Source: Paeniglutamicibacter sulfureus (lineage in GTDB: Bacteria > Actinomycetota > Actinomycetes > Actinomycetales > Micrococcaceae). From it: a stretch of DNA of 64,000 bases. The notes beneath the pieces were generated by a model, which saw only the letters and a program-made list of their open reading frames with translations, ran no database searches and was not told the DNA's origin. A program made the position numbers and the translations under genes. Below are positions 25,169 through 33,897 of the stretch, one piece after another (position 1 is the stretch's first letter; each line of letters begins with the position of its first letter). The DNA is taken from positions 248,001-312,000 of the forward strand of contig NZ_JAULBL010000001.1 in assembly GCF_030512175.1 (NCBI RefSeq). Reading direction: 5' to 3'.

Positions 25169-26464
25169 GTGAATAGCGTCAAAGAAGCCTCGGCTGTACT
25201 GCACCACCGGCAGTTTCGATACTTTTGGCTCGGACGAGTAGTTTCCTCGATCGGTTCGGCCGCGGCCCCGATAGCTGTCGCGTTTGCAGCCCTTGAGGCA
25301 GGTGGCGGTGTCGAATGGTTGGGCTTCATCCTCGCTCTCAACATCGCTCCACAAGTGTTCCTGCTTCTCGTCGGTGGCGTGCTGGGCGACAGGGTCCGGC
25401 GTGACCGAGTGATGGTCATTGCGAACGCCGTTTCCGGAGTTGTGCAGGTGGCCATAGCCATACTGATTCTGGCCGGCGTGGCTGAGCTATGGATGCTGGC
25501 CGCCTCCGTCTTTCTCCTGGGTGCGGCTTCGGCCTTTTTCCAACCAGCTTCCCAGAGATCAATCGTCCAGTTGGTCCCCCCGGAATTGCGATTGGCTGCG
25601 AACGCGGTACTTCGTCTTCCCTTGAACGTCGCGAAGGTGCTCGGTCCGGCACTCGGTGGTCTGGTTGTCGCGCTGATCGGCCCGGGGTGGGCACTGGCAT
25701 TCAATGCTTCCACTTTTCTCTTATCAGTATTCTTTCTCGCTTCGATCCAGTTGCCCCAGCCAATCAAGAGCAAGACCTCTGCCCTTTCAGCCTTCCGAAC
25801 CGGCTGGAAAGAATTCAGTGCCAGGCGTTGGTACGTCATCATGGTGGCGCAGTCCGCCGTCACGGTCTTGATGTGGCTGGTGGGATTCCAGCTTTTCGGA
25901 CCAGTCGTTTCCCACTCATCACTGGGAGGTGCGTTCGCTTGGGGATTGATCAGCGGCGGCTTCGCTTTCGGACTGGTCGGAGGCTCACTGGTCGCCGTTG
26001 CGGTACGGCCCCGACGAGTGGGCATCACGGTATCTCTCTGCATGGCTACCCAAGCGCTGCCGCTTGTGGCCCTGGCTTTTGTCGCCCCGCTCGGGGTGAT
26101 CGTCGGTGCCGCCGTCCTGGCGGGCATTGCCCTGGATATCTCGATCGTGTCCTGGTCGGCATACTTCCAAGAGCAAATTCCAGAGGGGTTGCAGTCACGC
26201 CTGTCTTCGATCAGTACGTTCGGGCAGCTTCTCCCCGTCCCAATCGGTTACGTATTGTTCGCGTTGCTCAGCGGGTACTTCAGCAACACCATCATGGTGA
26301 GCCTCATGTCGGGAATTCTCGTCGTCGCGGCATTGCTGCCACTCCTACTGCCTTCCATTCGGCAATTGCGGCTTGGACAGGTCGTCGATGAGTCCATCGC
26401 TGGAGAGAATGACGATCTGCTTCCCGACTTGCTTGCGAAGGAAGCCAAAGGTGAAGCCACCTAA
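25169..26464 (+). CDS. MFS transporter (macrolide/enterobactin exporter-like)
   Basis: 431 residues with about twelve membrane helices and the MFS loop motif GDRVRRDRVMV between helices 2 and 3. The overall pattern (HRQFRYFWLGRVVSSIGSA at the start, QPASQRSIVQLVPPE after helix 4) is that of the MefA/EntS-type drug or siderophore exporters. The start is GTG at 25169; the ribosome site is unremarkable. Its own strand and spacing indicate a single-gene unit. The substrate is unknown. Confidence 0.88.
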   Translation: MNSVKEASAVLHHRQFRYFWLGRVVSSIGSAAAPIAVAFAALEAGGGVEWLGFILALNIAPQVFLLLVGGVLGDRVRRDRVMVIANAVSGVVQVAIAILILAGVAELWMLAASVFLLGAASAFFQPASQRSIVQLVPPELRLAANAVLRLPLNVAKVLGPALGGLVVALIGPGWALAFNASTFLLSVFFLASIQLPQPIKSKTSALSAFRTGWKEFSARRWYVIMVAQSAVTVLMWLVGFQLFGPVVSHSSLGGAFAWGLISGGFAFGLVGGSLVAVAVRPRRVGITVSLCMATQALPLVALAFVAPLGVIVGAAVLAGIALDISIVSWSAYFQEQIPEGLQSRLSSISTFGQLLPVPIGYVLFALLSGYFSNTIMVSLMSGILVVAALLPLLLPSIRQLRLGQVVDESIAGENDDLLPDLLAKEAKGEAT

Positions 26465-26533
26465 GCGCCCGGCTTCGACTCCCCTTCCGCTGCGGGCCGG
26501 CGCACGCCATCAAGACGCCGGCGCAACGGTCGG

Positions 26534-27325
26534 TTAGCCGGCAGCCCCCGACTGCGCCATGGCCGGCTCATCCGCCATGCTGAAGACCAGCTGCAGGCAA
26601 CCGCGCACGGAGACCGGTTCGACGTGGATCCCGTACACCCGCAGCAGCATCTCGGGGGTCAGCACCTCCTCGGGCGTTCCGCTGGCCACCGCCTGGCCAT
26701 CCTCGAGCATGACCAGCTTGGTGCAGTAGCGGGCTGCCAGGTTCAGGTCGTGCAGCACGACCACGGTGGTGACCCCCAGCTGCCCGACCATGCGCAGCAG
26801 CTCGTGCTGGTAGCGGATGTCCAGGTGGTTGGTCGGTTCGTCCAGCAGCAGGTGATCGGCCTGCTGGGCCAGCGTGCGGGCCACCAGCACGCGCTGCTTC
26901 TCCCCTCCCGAGAGCGTGGAGTAGGGGCGGTCGGCCAGGTCCCGGGCACCGACCCGGCTCAGCGCGGCGGCCACCGCCTGGTGGTCCTCGCGGGTGAAGG
27001 CGGCCAGCGCCTTGCGGTGCGGCGCGCGGCCGAGCAGCACCATGACCGCGACGCTCACCGGCAGGTCGGTGGGAGTTTCCTGAGCGACCACGGCCACCCG
27101 CCGGGCCAGCTCGGTGCCGCGCAGCGCCGTGACCGGCTGCCCGTCGAGGACGACCAGCCCGGCCCGCGGGCGCAGGGCCGCGTACAGGGTGCGCAGGAAG
27201 GTGGACTTGCCGCTGCCGTTCGGGCCGATCAGCCCGACGACCTCCCCCGGCCCGGCGTGCAGCCCGACGGATTTCACTACCAGCTTCCCGCCGTAGCCGA
27301 CGGAAACATCGGTGGCTGTGATCAT
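26534..27325 (-). CDS. iron/siderophore-type ABC transporter ATP-binding protein
   Basis: 263 residues. Walker A GPNGSGKST (residues 35-43), signature LSGGEKQRV, and Walker B LLLDEPTNHLD, closest in pattern to FepC/FecE/BtuD. It powers import of iron chelates or cobalamin by the FecCD-type permease encoded 28 nt upstream. It is the last gene of the operon that begins with the binding protein at 30846. Confidence 0.93.
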   Translation of the reverse strand: MITATDVSVGYGGKLVVKSVGLHAGPGEVVGLIGPNGSGKSTFLRTLYAALRPRAGLVVLDGQPVTALRGTELARRVAVVAQETPTDLPVSVAVMVLLGRAPHRKALAAFTREDHQAVAAALSRVGARDLADRPYSTLSGGEKQRVLVARTLAQQADHLLLDEPTNHLDIRYQHELLRMVGQLGVTTVVVLHDLNLAARYCTKLVMLEDGQAVASGTPEEVLTPEMLLRVYGIHVEPVSVRGCLQLVFSMADEPAMAQSGAAG

Positions 27326-27353
27326 GCTTTGGGCCCCCTTGGGCTGTTGGTTG

Positions 27354-28319
27354 TCATTGGGTCGGGTTCAGCTTGCGCACCAGCACGAAGAGCAGCGGGG
27401 CGCCGAGCAGCGCGGTGACGATGCCCAGCGGCAGCTCCTGCGGGGCCAGGGCCGTCCGGGCGAGCACGTCGGCCCAGACCAGGAAGATCGCACCGAGGAG
27501 CGCCGCCACCGGCAGCAGCTTGCGGTGGGTGGAGCCCACGCACAACCGCGCGATGTGCGGGATGATCAGCCCGACGAATCCGATGCCGCCGGAGGCCGCG
27601 ACCAGCGCGCCCACGCACAGCGCGGTCACCACCATCACCGCAGCGCGCAGCTTTGCCGGGGAGATCCCCAGCGTCCGGGCCGTGTTGTCGCCGATGGCCA
27701 GCGCGTCCAGCGGGCGGGACCAGAGCAGCAGCAGCACCAAGGTGGCCAGCACTACCGCCCAGGTGACCAGCGCGGACTGGCCGGTGGCCTGGGTCAGCGA
27801 GCCGAGCGTCCAGAAGAGCACCGAGCGGCCCGCGTTCGGGTCATCGGAGGCGAAGATCAGCAGGGAGGTGAGCGCGTGCAGCACGTAGCCCACTGACACC
27901 CCGGCGAGCACCAGCCGGGTGGAGGTCATCTGCGAACCGACCCGGGCGAGCAGGAAGACAGCTATCCCGGCGGCCAGCGCCCCGGCGAAGGCGCTGCCGG
28001 CCAGCGAGGCCGAGCCGATGCTCACCGAGGCCCCGAAGAGGATCGAGGCCGCCGACAGGGTCGAGGCCCCGGAGGTCACGCCCAGCAGATAGGGTTCGGC
28101 CAGGATATTCCGCGTCAAGGCCTGCAGGGCCACCCCGGCCAACGCCAGCCCGGCGCCGACGGCGGCACCCAGCAGCACCCGGGGCACGCGCAGCAGCAAC
28201 ACGATGGATTCCTCGGAGTTGGTCCAGCTGCCGAGCGGCTCGCCGCCAAACAGGTGCCCGCGCAGGATTTGGAGCACCGTGCCCGCCTCGATGGCCACCG
28301 GCCCGAGGCCCACAGCCAC
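27354..28319 (-). CDS. FecCD-family iron/siderophore ABC permease (N-terminus affected by probable frameshift)
   Basis: 321 residues from GTG at 28319, with FecCD motifs (RVPRVLLGAAVGAGLALAG, and GFVGLIIPHIARL near the C-terminus). The family is about 340-350 residues and starts with one more membrane helix. Just upstream in the same frame lies LWIAGLLAALLITLPV, that missing helix, but the frame has no start codon. The expected start is ATG at 28440, which overlaps the MFS stop codon (ATGA) but is one base out of frame. The shift falls near a (GGT)5 run at 28385-28399. The gene is either truncated, pseudogenised or affected by a sequencing error. Confidence 0.85.
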   Translation of the reverse strand: MAVGLGPVAIEAGTVLQILRGHLFGGEPLGSWTNSEESIVLLLRVPRVLLGAAVGAGLALAGVALQALTRNILAEPYLLGVTSGASTLSAASILFGASVSIGSASLAGSAFAGALAAGIAVFLLARVGSQMTSTRLVLAGVSVGYVLHALTSLLIFASDDPNAGRSVLFWTLGSLTQATGQSALVTWAVVLATLVLLLLWSRPLDALAIGDNTARTLGISPAKLRAAVMVVTALCVGALVAASGGIGFVGLIIPHIARLCVGSTHRKLLPVAALLGAIFLVWADVLARTALAPQELPLGIVTALLGAPLLFVLVRKLNPTQ

Positions 28320-28436
28320 CGGCAGGGTGATCAGCAGCGCGGCCAGCAGGCCGGCGATCCACAGTGCGGTGTGCCGGGTGCGCCGGTGGTGGTGGTGGTG
28401 CGCTGTACGGTTCGCGGAGCGCGGGGTCCAGCTGGG

Positions 28437-29675
28437 TCATCGTGGCCTCTTCATCGATGGGTCGTCGGTTGCGGTGCGCAGTGTGAGCGCGGCACCGAGG
28501 GCAAGCAGGGTGAATCCGCCGAGCACCGCGGCCGCAGCCAAGTAGCCCGCCGTGCCCAGCGCGGCCCCGGCGGCGCCCGCGCCGAGGAACAACCCCAGGG
28601 ACATGCCCGCGGCGTTCAGGCTCAGCGCGGTGCCGCGCACCTGCCCGCAGCGGCGCACCAGCAGGGTCATCACCGCTGCGGAAACCACCGCATGGCTGGC
28701 CGAGAGCACCGCGGTGCCCAGCATCGCCAGCAGCAGCACCGGGGAAAGGTACACCCCGAGCAGGGCCAGCAGGCCGGTGCCCAGGCAGATGGCCATCACG
28801 GCCCGGGTACGGACCTCGGAGTCCTCGGCGTTCAGCATCCGCCCGGCGAGCAGGTGCCCAAGGAAGAAGGAACCTCCGCTCAGGGACCAGACGAAGGCGA
28901 ACCAGCCGGCGGTGAGCTGGAACTTGTCCGCGTACAACGGGGCGAGGAAGGCCAGGTGCCCCATCAGCGCGCCGGCCCGCCCGAAGGAAACCAGCAGCAG
29001 GGCGCGCGCCCCGGGGATGGCCGCCAGCGTGCGGAATGCGGCCAGGTAGCCAAGTCGCGGGGCCGACTCTCCCGCGCCGGGGTGTGCGCGGCCGTAGCGC
29101 ACCAGCGCTGGCGCCAGCGCGAGGGAGAGCACGGCGATCGCGATGAGATTGCCCTGCCAGCCCCACCACAGTGCCGGCAGCACCAGCAGGGGCGCGCCCA
29201 CGGTGGAGGCCAGGGTCTGGGCGGTCATCACCAAGGTGGCGGCACGGCCCGCCGCGGGAGTGGTCCCGAAGCGGTCCGCGGCGGCAGTGGACAACGCCGG
29301 GTAGAGCAGCGCGTTGGCCACGCCGGTGGCCAGGCAAAAGGCCGCCAGCGCCCCCAGTCCGGAGAAGGTCCCGAGCACCGCGGCGATGCCCAGCAGCACG
29401 AGGGCGGCGGCGGCCACGCGGCCCGGTGCGATGCGCCCGATCAGCGGGGCCAGCGCGACACCGGTGAGCACCGCGCCGACCCCGGCCAGCCCGCGCAGGG
29501 AGCCGACCTCTGCATAGCCGGCCCCGGCCCAGTCGGCGATCGGCACCAGGAAGGTGCTCAGCACGGTGAAAGGCAGCAGGCCCACGGCCGAGGCCAGCAG
29601 CGCCGGCCAGATCTCGGCGATGATCCTCCGTTCACCGGGCAGCTTGTCGGTGGTGTCCAGTTCGGTCTGACTCAT
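28437..29675 (-). CDS. MFS transporter in the iron-uptake operon
   Basis: 412 residues with about twelve membrane helices and a helix 2-3 loop GRIAPGRVAAAAL in place of the strict MFS motif A. It is embedded in an iron-type ABC operon, joined by ATGA overlaps on both sides, which favours siderophore export or related cargo; this is inferred from context only. The stop codon is at 28437-28439 and the expected permease start at 28440. Confidence 0.87.
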   Translation of the reverse strand: MSQTELDTTDKLPGERRIIAEIWPALLASAVGLLPFTVLSTFLVPIADWAGAGYAEVGSLRGLAGVGAVLTGVALAPLIGRIAPGRVAAAALVLLGIAAVLGTFSGLGALAAFCLATGVANALLYPALSTAAADRFGTTPAAGRAATLVMTAQTLASTVGAPLLVLPALWWGWQGNLIAIAVLSLALAPALVRYGRAHPGAGESAPRLGYLAAFRTLAAIPGARALLLVSFGRAGALMGHLAFLAPLYADKFQLTAGWFAFVWSLSGGSFFLGHLLAGRMLNAEDSEVRTRAVMAICLGTGLLALLGVYLSPVLLLAMLGTAVLSASHAVVSAAVMTLLVRRCGQVRGTALSLNAAGMSLGLFLGAGAAGAALGTAGYLAAAAVLGGFTLLALGAALTLRTATDDPSMKRPR

Positions 29676-29827
29676 GCCGCACTCCCGATCCCGGCGCGGA
29701 TCATGCCCAGGTCCTCGGCGAAGGCCGCGGACATGGCGTGGCGCGGCCTGCTCCGTGCGGGCACCGCGGGTGCGCGCCGGCGGCCGGCAGTGTGCGCAGG
29801 CCGGCGCAGCCGTGCCGGCTGGCTCAT
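29672..29827 (-). CDS. 51-residue coupled small ORF in the iron operon
   Basis: The ATG at 29827 overlaps the stop codon of the binding-protein gene (ATGA), and its own TGA overlaps the MFS start codon (ATGA). The product is basic in its first 30 residues (MSQPARLRRPAHTAGRRRAP) and then reads MSAAFAEDLGMIRAGIGSAA. No signal peptide, membrane helix or known family is visible. Exact overlaps at both ends make translation likely, since it bridges the two large genes; it may be a functional small protein or only a coupling device. Confidence 0.55.
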   Translation of the reverse strand: MSQPARLRRPAHTAGRRRAPAVPARSRPRHAMSAAFAEDLGMIRAGIGSAA

Positions 29828-30846
29828 GGGGTGGCCAGCCGTTCGGCGAGCAGCTCTACCCCGTCAACGGCCAGCGGGCCGGGCGAAGAATAGTAGTAGT
29901 TCAGCGGCACCACGGCCGTGTCGTCGTTGACCGCCTCAAGTCCATCGAGCTCGGGCCTGGCGCGTAGCTCTTCGAGTACGTCCTGGTCGGTTTCCATCGC
30001 CGAGGATCCGGTGGGCAGGTACATCGCGAAGACCTTGTCGGCCGCGCTGGCGACCAGCTCTTCCGTAGACGGCTCGAAGTAGCGCTTGGGCACCTCGTTG
30101 AACACGTTTTCCAGGCCCAACAGCGACATCTGCTCCGAGACCAGCGACTCGTGCCCGTAGGACCCCAGGGTGCCGGCGGTCGGCACGTACAGGGAAAGCG
30201 CGCTTTGCCCTGCCCCTTCGTCCACACGCTCCGCGGCAGCTGAGACGCGGTCCCGCATGTCCTGGACCGCTGCGGCTGCCACCGGCTGGGTCCCGAAGAG
30301 ACGGCCGTAGGACTCGACGTCCCGGTAGATCTGCTCGAACCCGCTCAAGCCGCCGGTGGAGCGATCCTCGAAACCGGCGCAGTAACCGCTCACCGTCAGC
30401 ATCTGCACCCCGGCCTGGGCAAGGCGATCGGCGAGGGAATCGAGGTCGACCCCCGCCGCGATGTCGGTGCCGATGACCACGTCGGCGCCCGACCCGAGGA
30501 TCATCTCGTAGGAGACGTCGTGCGAGTCTTCGGTAACCCGTTCGGCCCCTTCGACGACGGCCTTCGTCGCTGCGTCGAAGGGCACTTCCATGCTGCCCGC
30601 GTAGTGCGTCAGCTTGTCGCCCGCTCCGGCGGCAACCAGCAACGCCGGCGCCTCCGAGCCGACCGCGAGCACCCGCTGCGGCTGCGCGTCAAACACGACC
30701 TCCCGACCGCAGCTGTCCAGGATGACCGGACCGGCCGTCGCGTCGCCCGGGGCGCTTCCCGCGGAGCCGGCCGGGGCACCGCACGCAGTCGCGACCGTCA
30801 GCACGAGGGCGGGCATGACAATCATCCAGGGATTGATTCTTCTCAT
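29824..30846 (-). CDS. iron/siderophore-type substrate-binding lipoprotein
   Basis: 340 residues. A lipoprotein signal ends in VATACGAP (Cys22). The mature part is a periplasmic-binding fold of the FhuD/BtuF class: QRVLAVGSEAPALLVAAGAGDKL, then GADVVIGTDI, with a long helix in the middle. It captures a metal chelate for the permease and ATPase encoded downstream. It is first in the operon, under a TTGACA promoter overlapped by a Fur/Zur-like box. Confidence 0.92.
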   Translation of the reverse strand: MRRINPWMIVMPALVLTVATACGAPAGSAGSAPGDATAGPVILDSCGREVVFDAQPQRVLAVGSEAPALLVAAGAGDKLTHYAGSMEVPFDAATKAVVEGAERVTEDSHDVSYEMILGSGADVVIGTDIAAGVDLDSLADRLAQAGVQMLTVSGYCAGFEDRSTGGLSGFEQIYRDVESYGRLFGTQPVAAAAVQDMRDRVSAAAERVDEGAGQSALSLYVPTAGTLGSYGHESLVSEQMSLLGLENVFNEVPKRYFEPSTEELVASAADKVFAMYLPTGSSAMETDQDVLEELRARPELDGLEAVNDDTAVVPLNYYYSSPGPLAVDGVELLAERLATP

Positions 30847-30922
30847 TGACTAGGACTCCATTTTCGGTGGCCAGGGCTGCGACGCTCAGTCGCCGGGGGC
30901 ACATCTGGCCGGCACCTCGTAA

Positions 30923-30952
30923 ACACTAATGAGAATCATTATTATTTGTCAA
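30923..30952 (-). promoter_or_regulatory. promoter with Fur/Zur-like box for the metal-uptake operon
   Basis: On the minus strand TTGACA (30952-30947) is followed after 18 nt by TAGTGT (30928-30923). The spacer contains, on the plus strand, TGAGAATCATTATTA (30930-30944), matching the 7-1-7 Fur-family pattern TGATAAT-N-ATTATCA at 12 of 14 arm positions. Repressor binding would block the promoter when metal is plentiful. Fur and Zur sites cannot be told apart here. Confidence 0.7.
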
Positions 30953-31148
30953 AACGAAGACGACACAAGTTGGCGCGGGCCGGGCGCGCTCGCATGGGGT
31001 CGCCGGGGGAAGGGAACCTGCCCCTTGACGTGGCAACCTGCCGGCCGACCGGCGCGGTGGCATGACGGGGGCCGGCAGCGGCGTGGGGCACGCCGGCGGC
31101 GGCCGTGCGAGGCCCAAGGCAGTGCCGCAAAGAGGCACTTAACCAGAA

Positions 31149-31180
31149 AATCCCCAGCCACCTTGCGGTGGCTGGGGATT
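31149..31180 (-). terminator. terminator of the RNase J gene
   Basis: Perfect 14-bp arms, AATCCCCAGCCACC and its complement, around a 4-nt loop, with T-rich flanks on both sides. It lies 14 nt past the RNase J stop codon and may act in both directions. Confidence 0.85.
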
Positions 31181-31193
31181 TCTTGCTCGGGGC

Positions 31194-32900
31194 TTATGCC
31201 TCGAGCACGACCGGAACGATCATGGGCTTGCGGCGCAGCTTGCGCGACACCCACGAGCCGATGACGCGGCGGACGATCTGCTGCAGCTGCTGCGTGGTGT
31301 GCGTCGGGTTGTTGCGCACCGCATCCTCAAGGGCCTCGGCGATCTTCGGCTTGATCTCGTCAAACACATTGTCGTCCTCGGCCACGCCGCGGGCGTGGAT
31401 CTCGGGTCCGGAGATCAGCTTGCCGGACTGGCGGTTGATCACCGAGATAATCGAGATGAAGCCCTCCTCGGCCAGCGTGACGCGGTCCTTGAGGTCCTCG
31501 TCGGTGATGGTGCCGACCTTGGAGCCGTCCACGTAGACGAACCCGCAGTCGACTTGGCCCACGAGCTTGGCCACGCCGTCCTTGAGGTCAACGACCGAGC
31601 CGTCCTCGGTGAGCAGCACGTTCTCCGCCGGCACGCCGGACTGGGCGGCCAGGCGGGCGTTGGCGATCAGGTGCCGGGTCTCGCCGTGCACCGGCATCAC
31701 GTTCAGCGGCTGGACGATGTTGTAGCAGTACAGCAGCTCGCCGGCCGAGGCGTGGCCGGAGACGTGGATCTTGGCCATGCCCTTGTGGATCACGTCAGCG
31801 CCCAGGCGCATCAGGCCGTTGATCACGCGGAACACCGAGTTCTCGTTGCCCGGGATCAGCGAGGAGGCCAGGATGACGGTGTCGCCCGGACCGACCTGGA
31901 TGCGGTGGTCGCCGGTGGCCATGCGCGAGAGCGCGGCCATCGGCTCGCCCTGCGAACCGGTGGACATCAGCACAACCTTGTGGTCGGGCAGCTTGTCCAC
32001 GTTCTTCATGTCCACCAGGATGCCGGCGGGGATGTGCAGGTAGCCCAGCTTCTCGGCAATGCCCATGTTGCGCACCATGGAGCGGCCGATGAAGGCGACC
32101 TTGCGCCCGTGGACCTCGGCGGCGTCGATGACCTGCTGCACGCGGTGCATGTGCGAGGAGAAGGAGGCGACGATGATGCGCTTGCGGGCGCGGCCGAAGA
32201 GCGCCTCGAGCACCGGGCCGATTTCCTTTTCCGCGGTGGTGAAGCCGGGGACGTCCGCGTTGGTGGAGTCGGTCATGAACAGGTCCACGCCCTCGTCGGC
32301 CAGGCGGGCAAAGTGGCGCAGGTCGGTGATGCGGCCATCGAGCGGCAGCTGGTCCATCTTGAAGTCGCCGGTGTGCAGCACGGAGCCGCCATCGGTGCGG
32401 ATGAACACGGCCAAGGCGTCCGGGATGGAGTGGTTGACCGCGACGTATTCGGTCTCGAACGGGCCGAAGGTCTCCACGTCGCCCTCGGCAACCTGGCGCA
32501 GCACCGGCTTGATGCGGTGTTCCTCCAGCTTGGCGGAGATCAACGCGAGGGTGAGGCGCGAGCCGATCAGCGGGATGTCGTTGCGCAGGCGCAACAGGTA
32601 CGGGACGGCACCGATGTGGTCCTCGTGGCCGTGGGTGAGCACGACGCCGACGACGTCGTCGAGGCGGTCCTTGATGTAGCTGAAATCGGGCAGGATGACG
32701 TCCACGCCCGGCTGGTGCTCCTCGGGGAAGAGCAGTCCGCAGTCGACGATCAGCAGCTTGCCGTCGATTTCGAAGACGGCCATGTTCCGCCCGATCTCAC
32801 CCAGGCCACCGAGCGGCACAATGCGCAAGGTGCCCGGCTTGAGCTTGGGCGGAAGGTTGTGGAGCACCGTATCGGTGACCACGGATGAGGAATCGGTCAT
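31194..32900 (-). CDS. rnj: ribonuclease J
   Basis: 568 residues. A metallo-beta-lactamase fold with HGHEDHIGAV near residues 88-97, followed by the beta-CASP domain (SSHMHRVQQ, GRSM) and a C-terminal domain. It acts as a 5'-3' exonuclease and endonuclease in RNA processing. It directly follows dapA by 15 nt, as in most actinobacteria. The ATG at 32900 has AAAGG about 10 nt upstream. Confidence 0.96.
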   Translation of the reverse strand: MTDSSSVVTDTVLHNLPPKLKPGTLRIVPLGGLGEIGRNMAVFEIDGKLLIVDCGLLFPEEHQPGVDVILPDFSYIKDRLDDVVGVVLTHGHEDHIGAVPYLLRLRNDIPLIGSRLTLALISAKLEEHRIKPVLRQVAEGDVETFGPFETEYVAVNHSIPDALAVFIRTDGGSVLHTGDFKMDQLPLDGRITDLRHFARLADEGVDLFMTDSTNADVPGFTTAEKEIGPVLEALFGRARKRIIVASFSSHMHRVQQVIDAAEVHGRKVAFIGRSMVRNMGIAEKLGYLHIPAGILVDMKNVDKLPDHKVVLMSTGSQGEPMAALSRMATGDHRIQVGPGDTVILASSLIPGNENSVFRVINGLMRLGADVIHKGMAKIHVSGHASAGELLYCYNIVQPLNVMPVHGETRHLIANARLAAQSGVPAENVLLTEDGSVVDLKDGVAKLVGQVDCGFVYVDGSKVGTITDEDLKDRVTLAEEGFISIISVINRQSGKLISGPEIHARGVAEDDNVFDEIKPKIAEALEDAVRNNPTHTTQQLQQIVRRVIGSWVSRKLRRKPMIVPVVLEA

Positions 32901-32915
32901 GAATAACTTACCTTT

Positions 32916-33833
32916 CTAGATCTCCCATCCGCCCTCGCGCAAATCGGTGCGGATGGTTTCGAGTTCCGTTTCCGACGGTGCCACAAGCGGCAGCCGGACC
33001 ACGGTGTTCGGCAGGACTCCCTGCCAGTTAAGAATGTGTTTTGCCGCAACGGCGCCCTGGACGTGGCTCATCACCGCGCGCTGGATCGGGTCCAGCTCGA
33101 AGTGGGCCTTGCGGGCGGTCGCCAGGTCACCGGCGAGCATCGCGTCAACCAGGATGCGGTACTTGGCCGCGGCAATGTGGGCGGTGACCGAGACGACGCC
33201 GACGGCGCCTGCTGCCATCAGTGGCAGGGTCAGTCCGTCGTCGCCGGCGTAGACATCGAGGTCGGTGTTCGCCAGCACCGTGGTGGTGGACTGGTAGTCG
33301 GCCTTTGCGTCCTTCAGGGCCACAACCAGCGGGTTCTTCGCCAGTTCGATGATGGTTTCCGGTGCCATGGCGATGCCGGCGCGTCCCGGGATGTCATAAA
33401 GCATCACGGGCAGCTGCGTCGCTGCGACGATGGCCTCGACGTGGGCAATGACGCCCGCCTGGGAAGGTTTGTTGTAATACGGGGCGGTCACCAGGATGCC
33501 GTGCACCCCGGCGTCCTTCGCAGCAAGCGAGAGCTTGATCGAGTGCGCGGTGTCATTGGTGGTGGATCCGGCCAGGACCTTGGCGCGGTGCCCCACGGCC
33601 TTGACCACGGCGGCGAACATGGCGATGTTTTCCTCGTCGCGAAGCGTCGAGGTTTCCCCGGTGGTGCCGGTGACGACCAGGCCGTCGCAGCCCTCGTCCA
33701 CGAGTTTGATGGCCAGTTTGGCGGTCGCATCGTAGTCGACCTCCCCGTTGTCCTTGAAAGGTGTCACCATGGCGGTGAGGACCGTTCCGAAGGTGTGGTT
33801 CTTGCCCGGGGTATGCAACACAGATTCAGCCAT
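32916..33833 (-). CDS. dapA: 4-hydroxy-tetrahydrodipicolinate synthase
   Basis: 305 residues from ATG at 33833 (an upstream in-frame start at 33863 adds a non-homologous tail). It condenses pyruvate with aspartate semialdehyde in lysine/diaminopimelate synthesis. TTGETSTL carries the catalytic Thr, YYNKPSQ the catalytic Tyr, and VVALKDAK the Schiff-base Lys. It is in one transcript with the RNase J gene. The usual actinobacterial neighbour thyX is absent from the window. Confidence 0.97.
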   Translation of the reverse strand: MAESVLHTPGKNHTFGTVLTAMVTPFKDNGEVDYDATAKLAIKLVDEGCDGLVVTGTTGETSTLRDEENIAMFAAVVKAVGHRAKVLAGSTTNDTAHSIKLSLAAKDAGVHGILVTAPYYNKPSQAGVIAHVEAIVAATQLPVMLYDIPGRAGIAMAPETIIELAKNPLVVALKDAKADYQSTTTVLANTDLDVYAGDDGLTLPLMAAGAVGVVSVTAHIAAAKYRILVDAMLAGDLATARKAHFELDPIQRAVMSHVQGAVAAKHILNWQGVLPNTVVRLPLVAPSETELETIRTDLREGGWEI

Positions 33834-33897
33834 GATTCCAAGGTTACACTTCGCACGCACCAAGCCTTGATTCGGCGCATGCGTTTAGGCTGTAAAC

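Noticed and set aside
28385-28399. (GGT)5 run as a phase-variation switch
   Set aside because: Gain or loss of a 3-base unit would not change the frame; only a single-base event fits.
27841-29337. 498-codon minus-strand frame overlapping the MFS and permease genes
   Set aside because: It is another frame of two clear membrane-protein genes and is low in hydrophobic segments. Its only informative part is the end of the MFS gene and the MTQLDPALREPYSA stretch, which is used for the frameshift finding.
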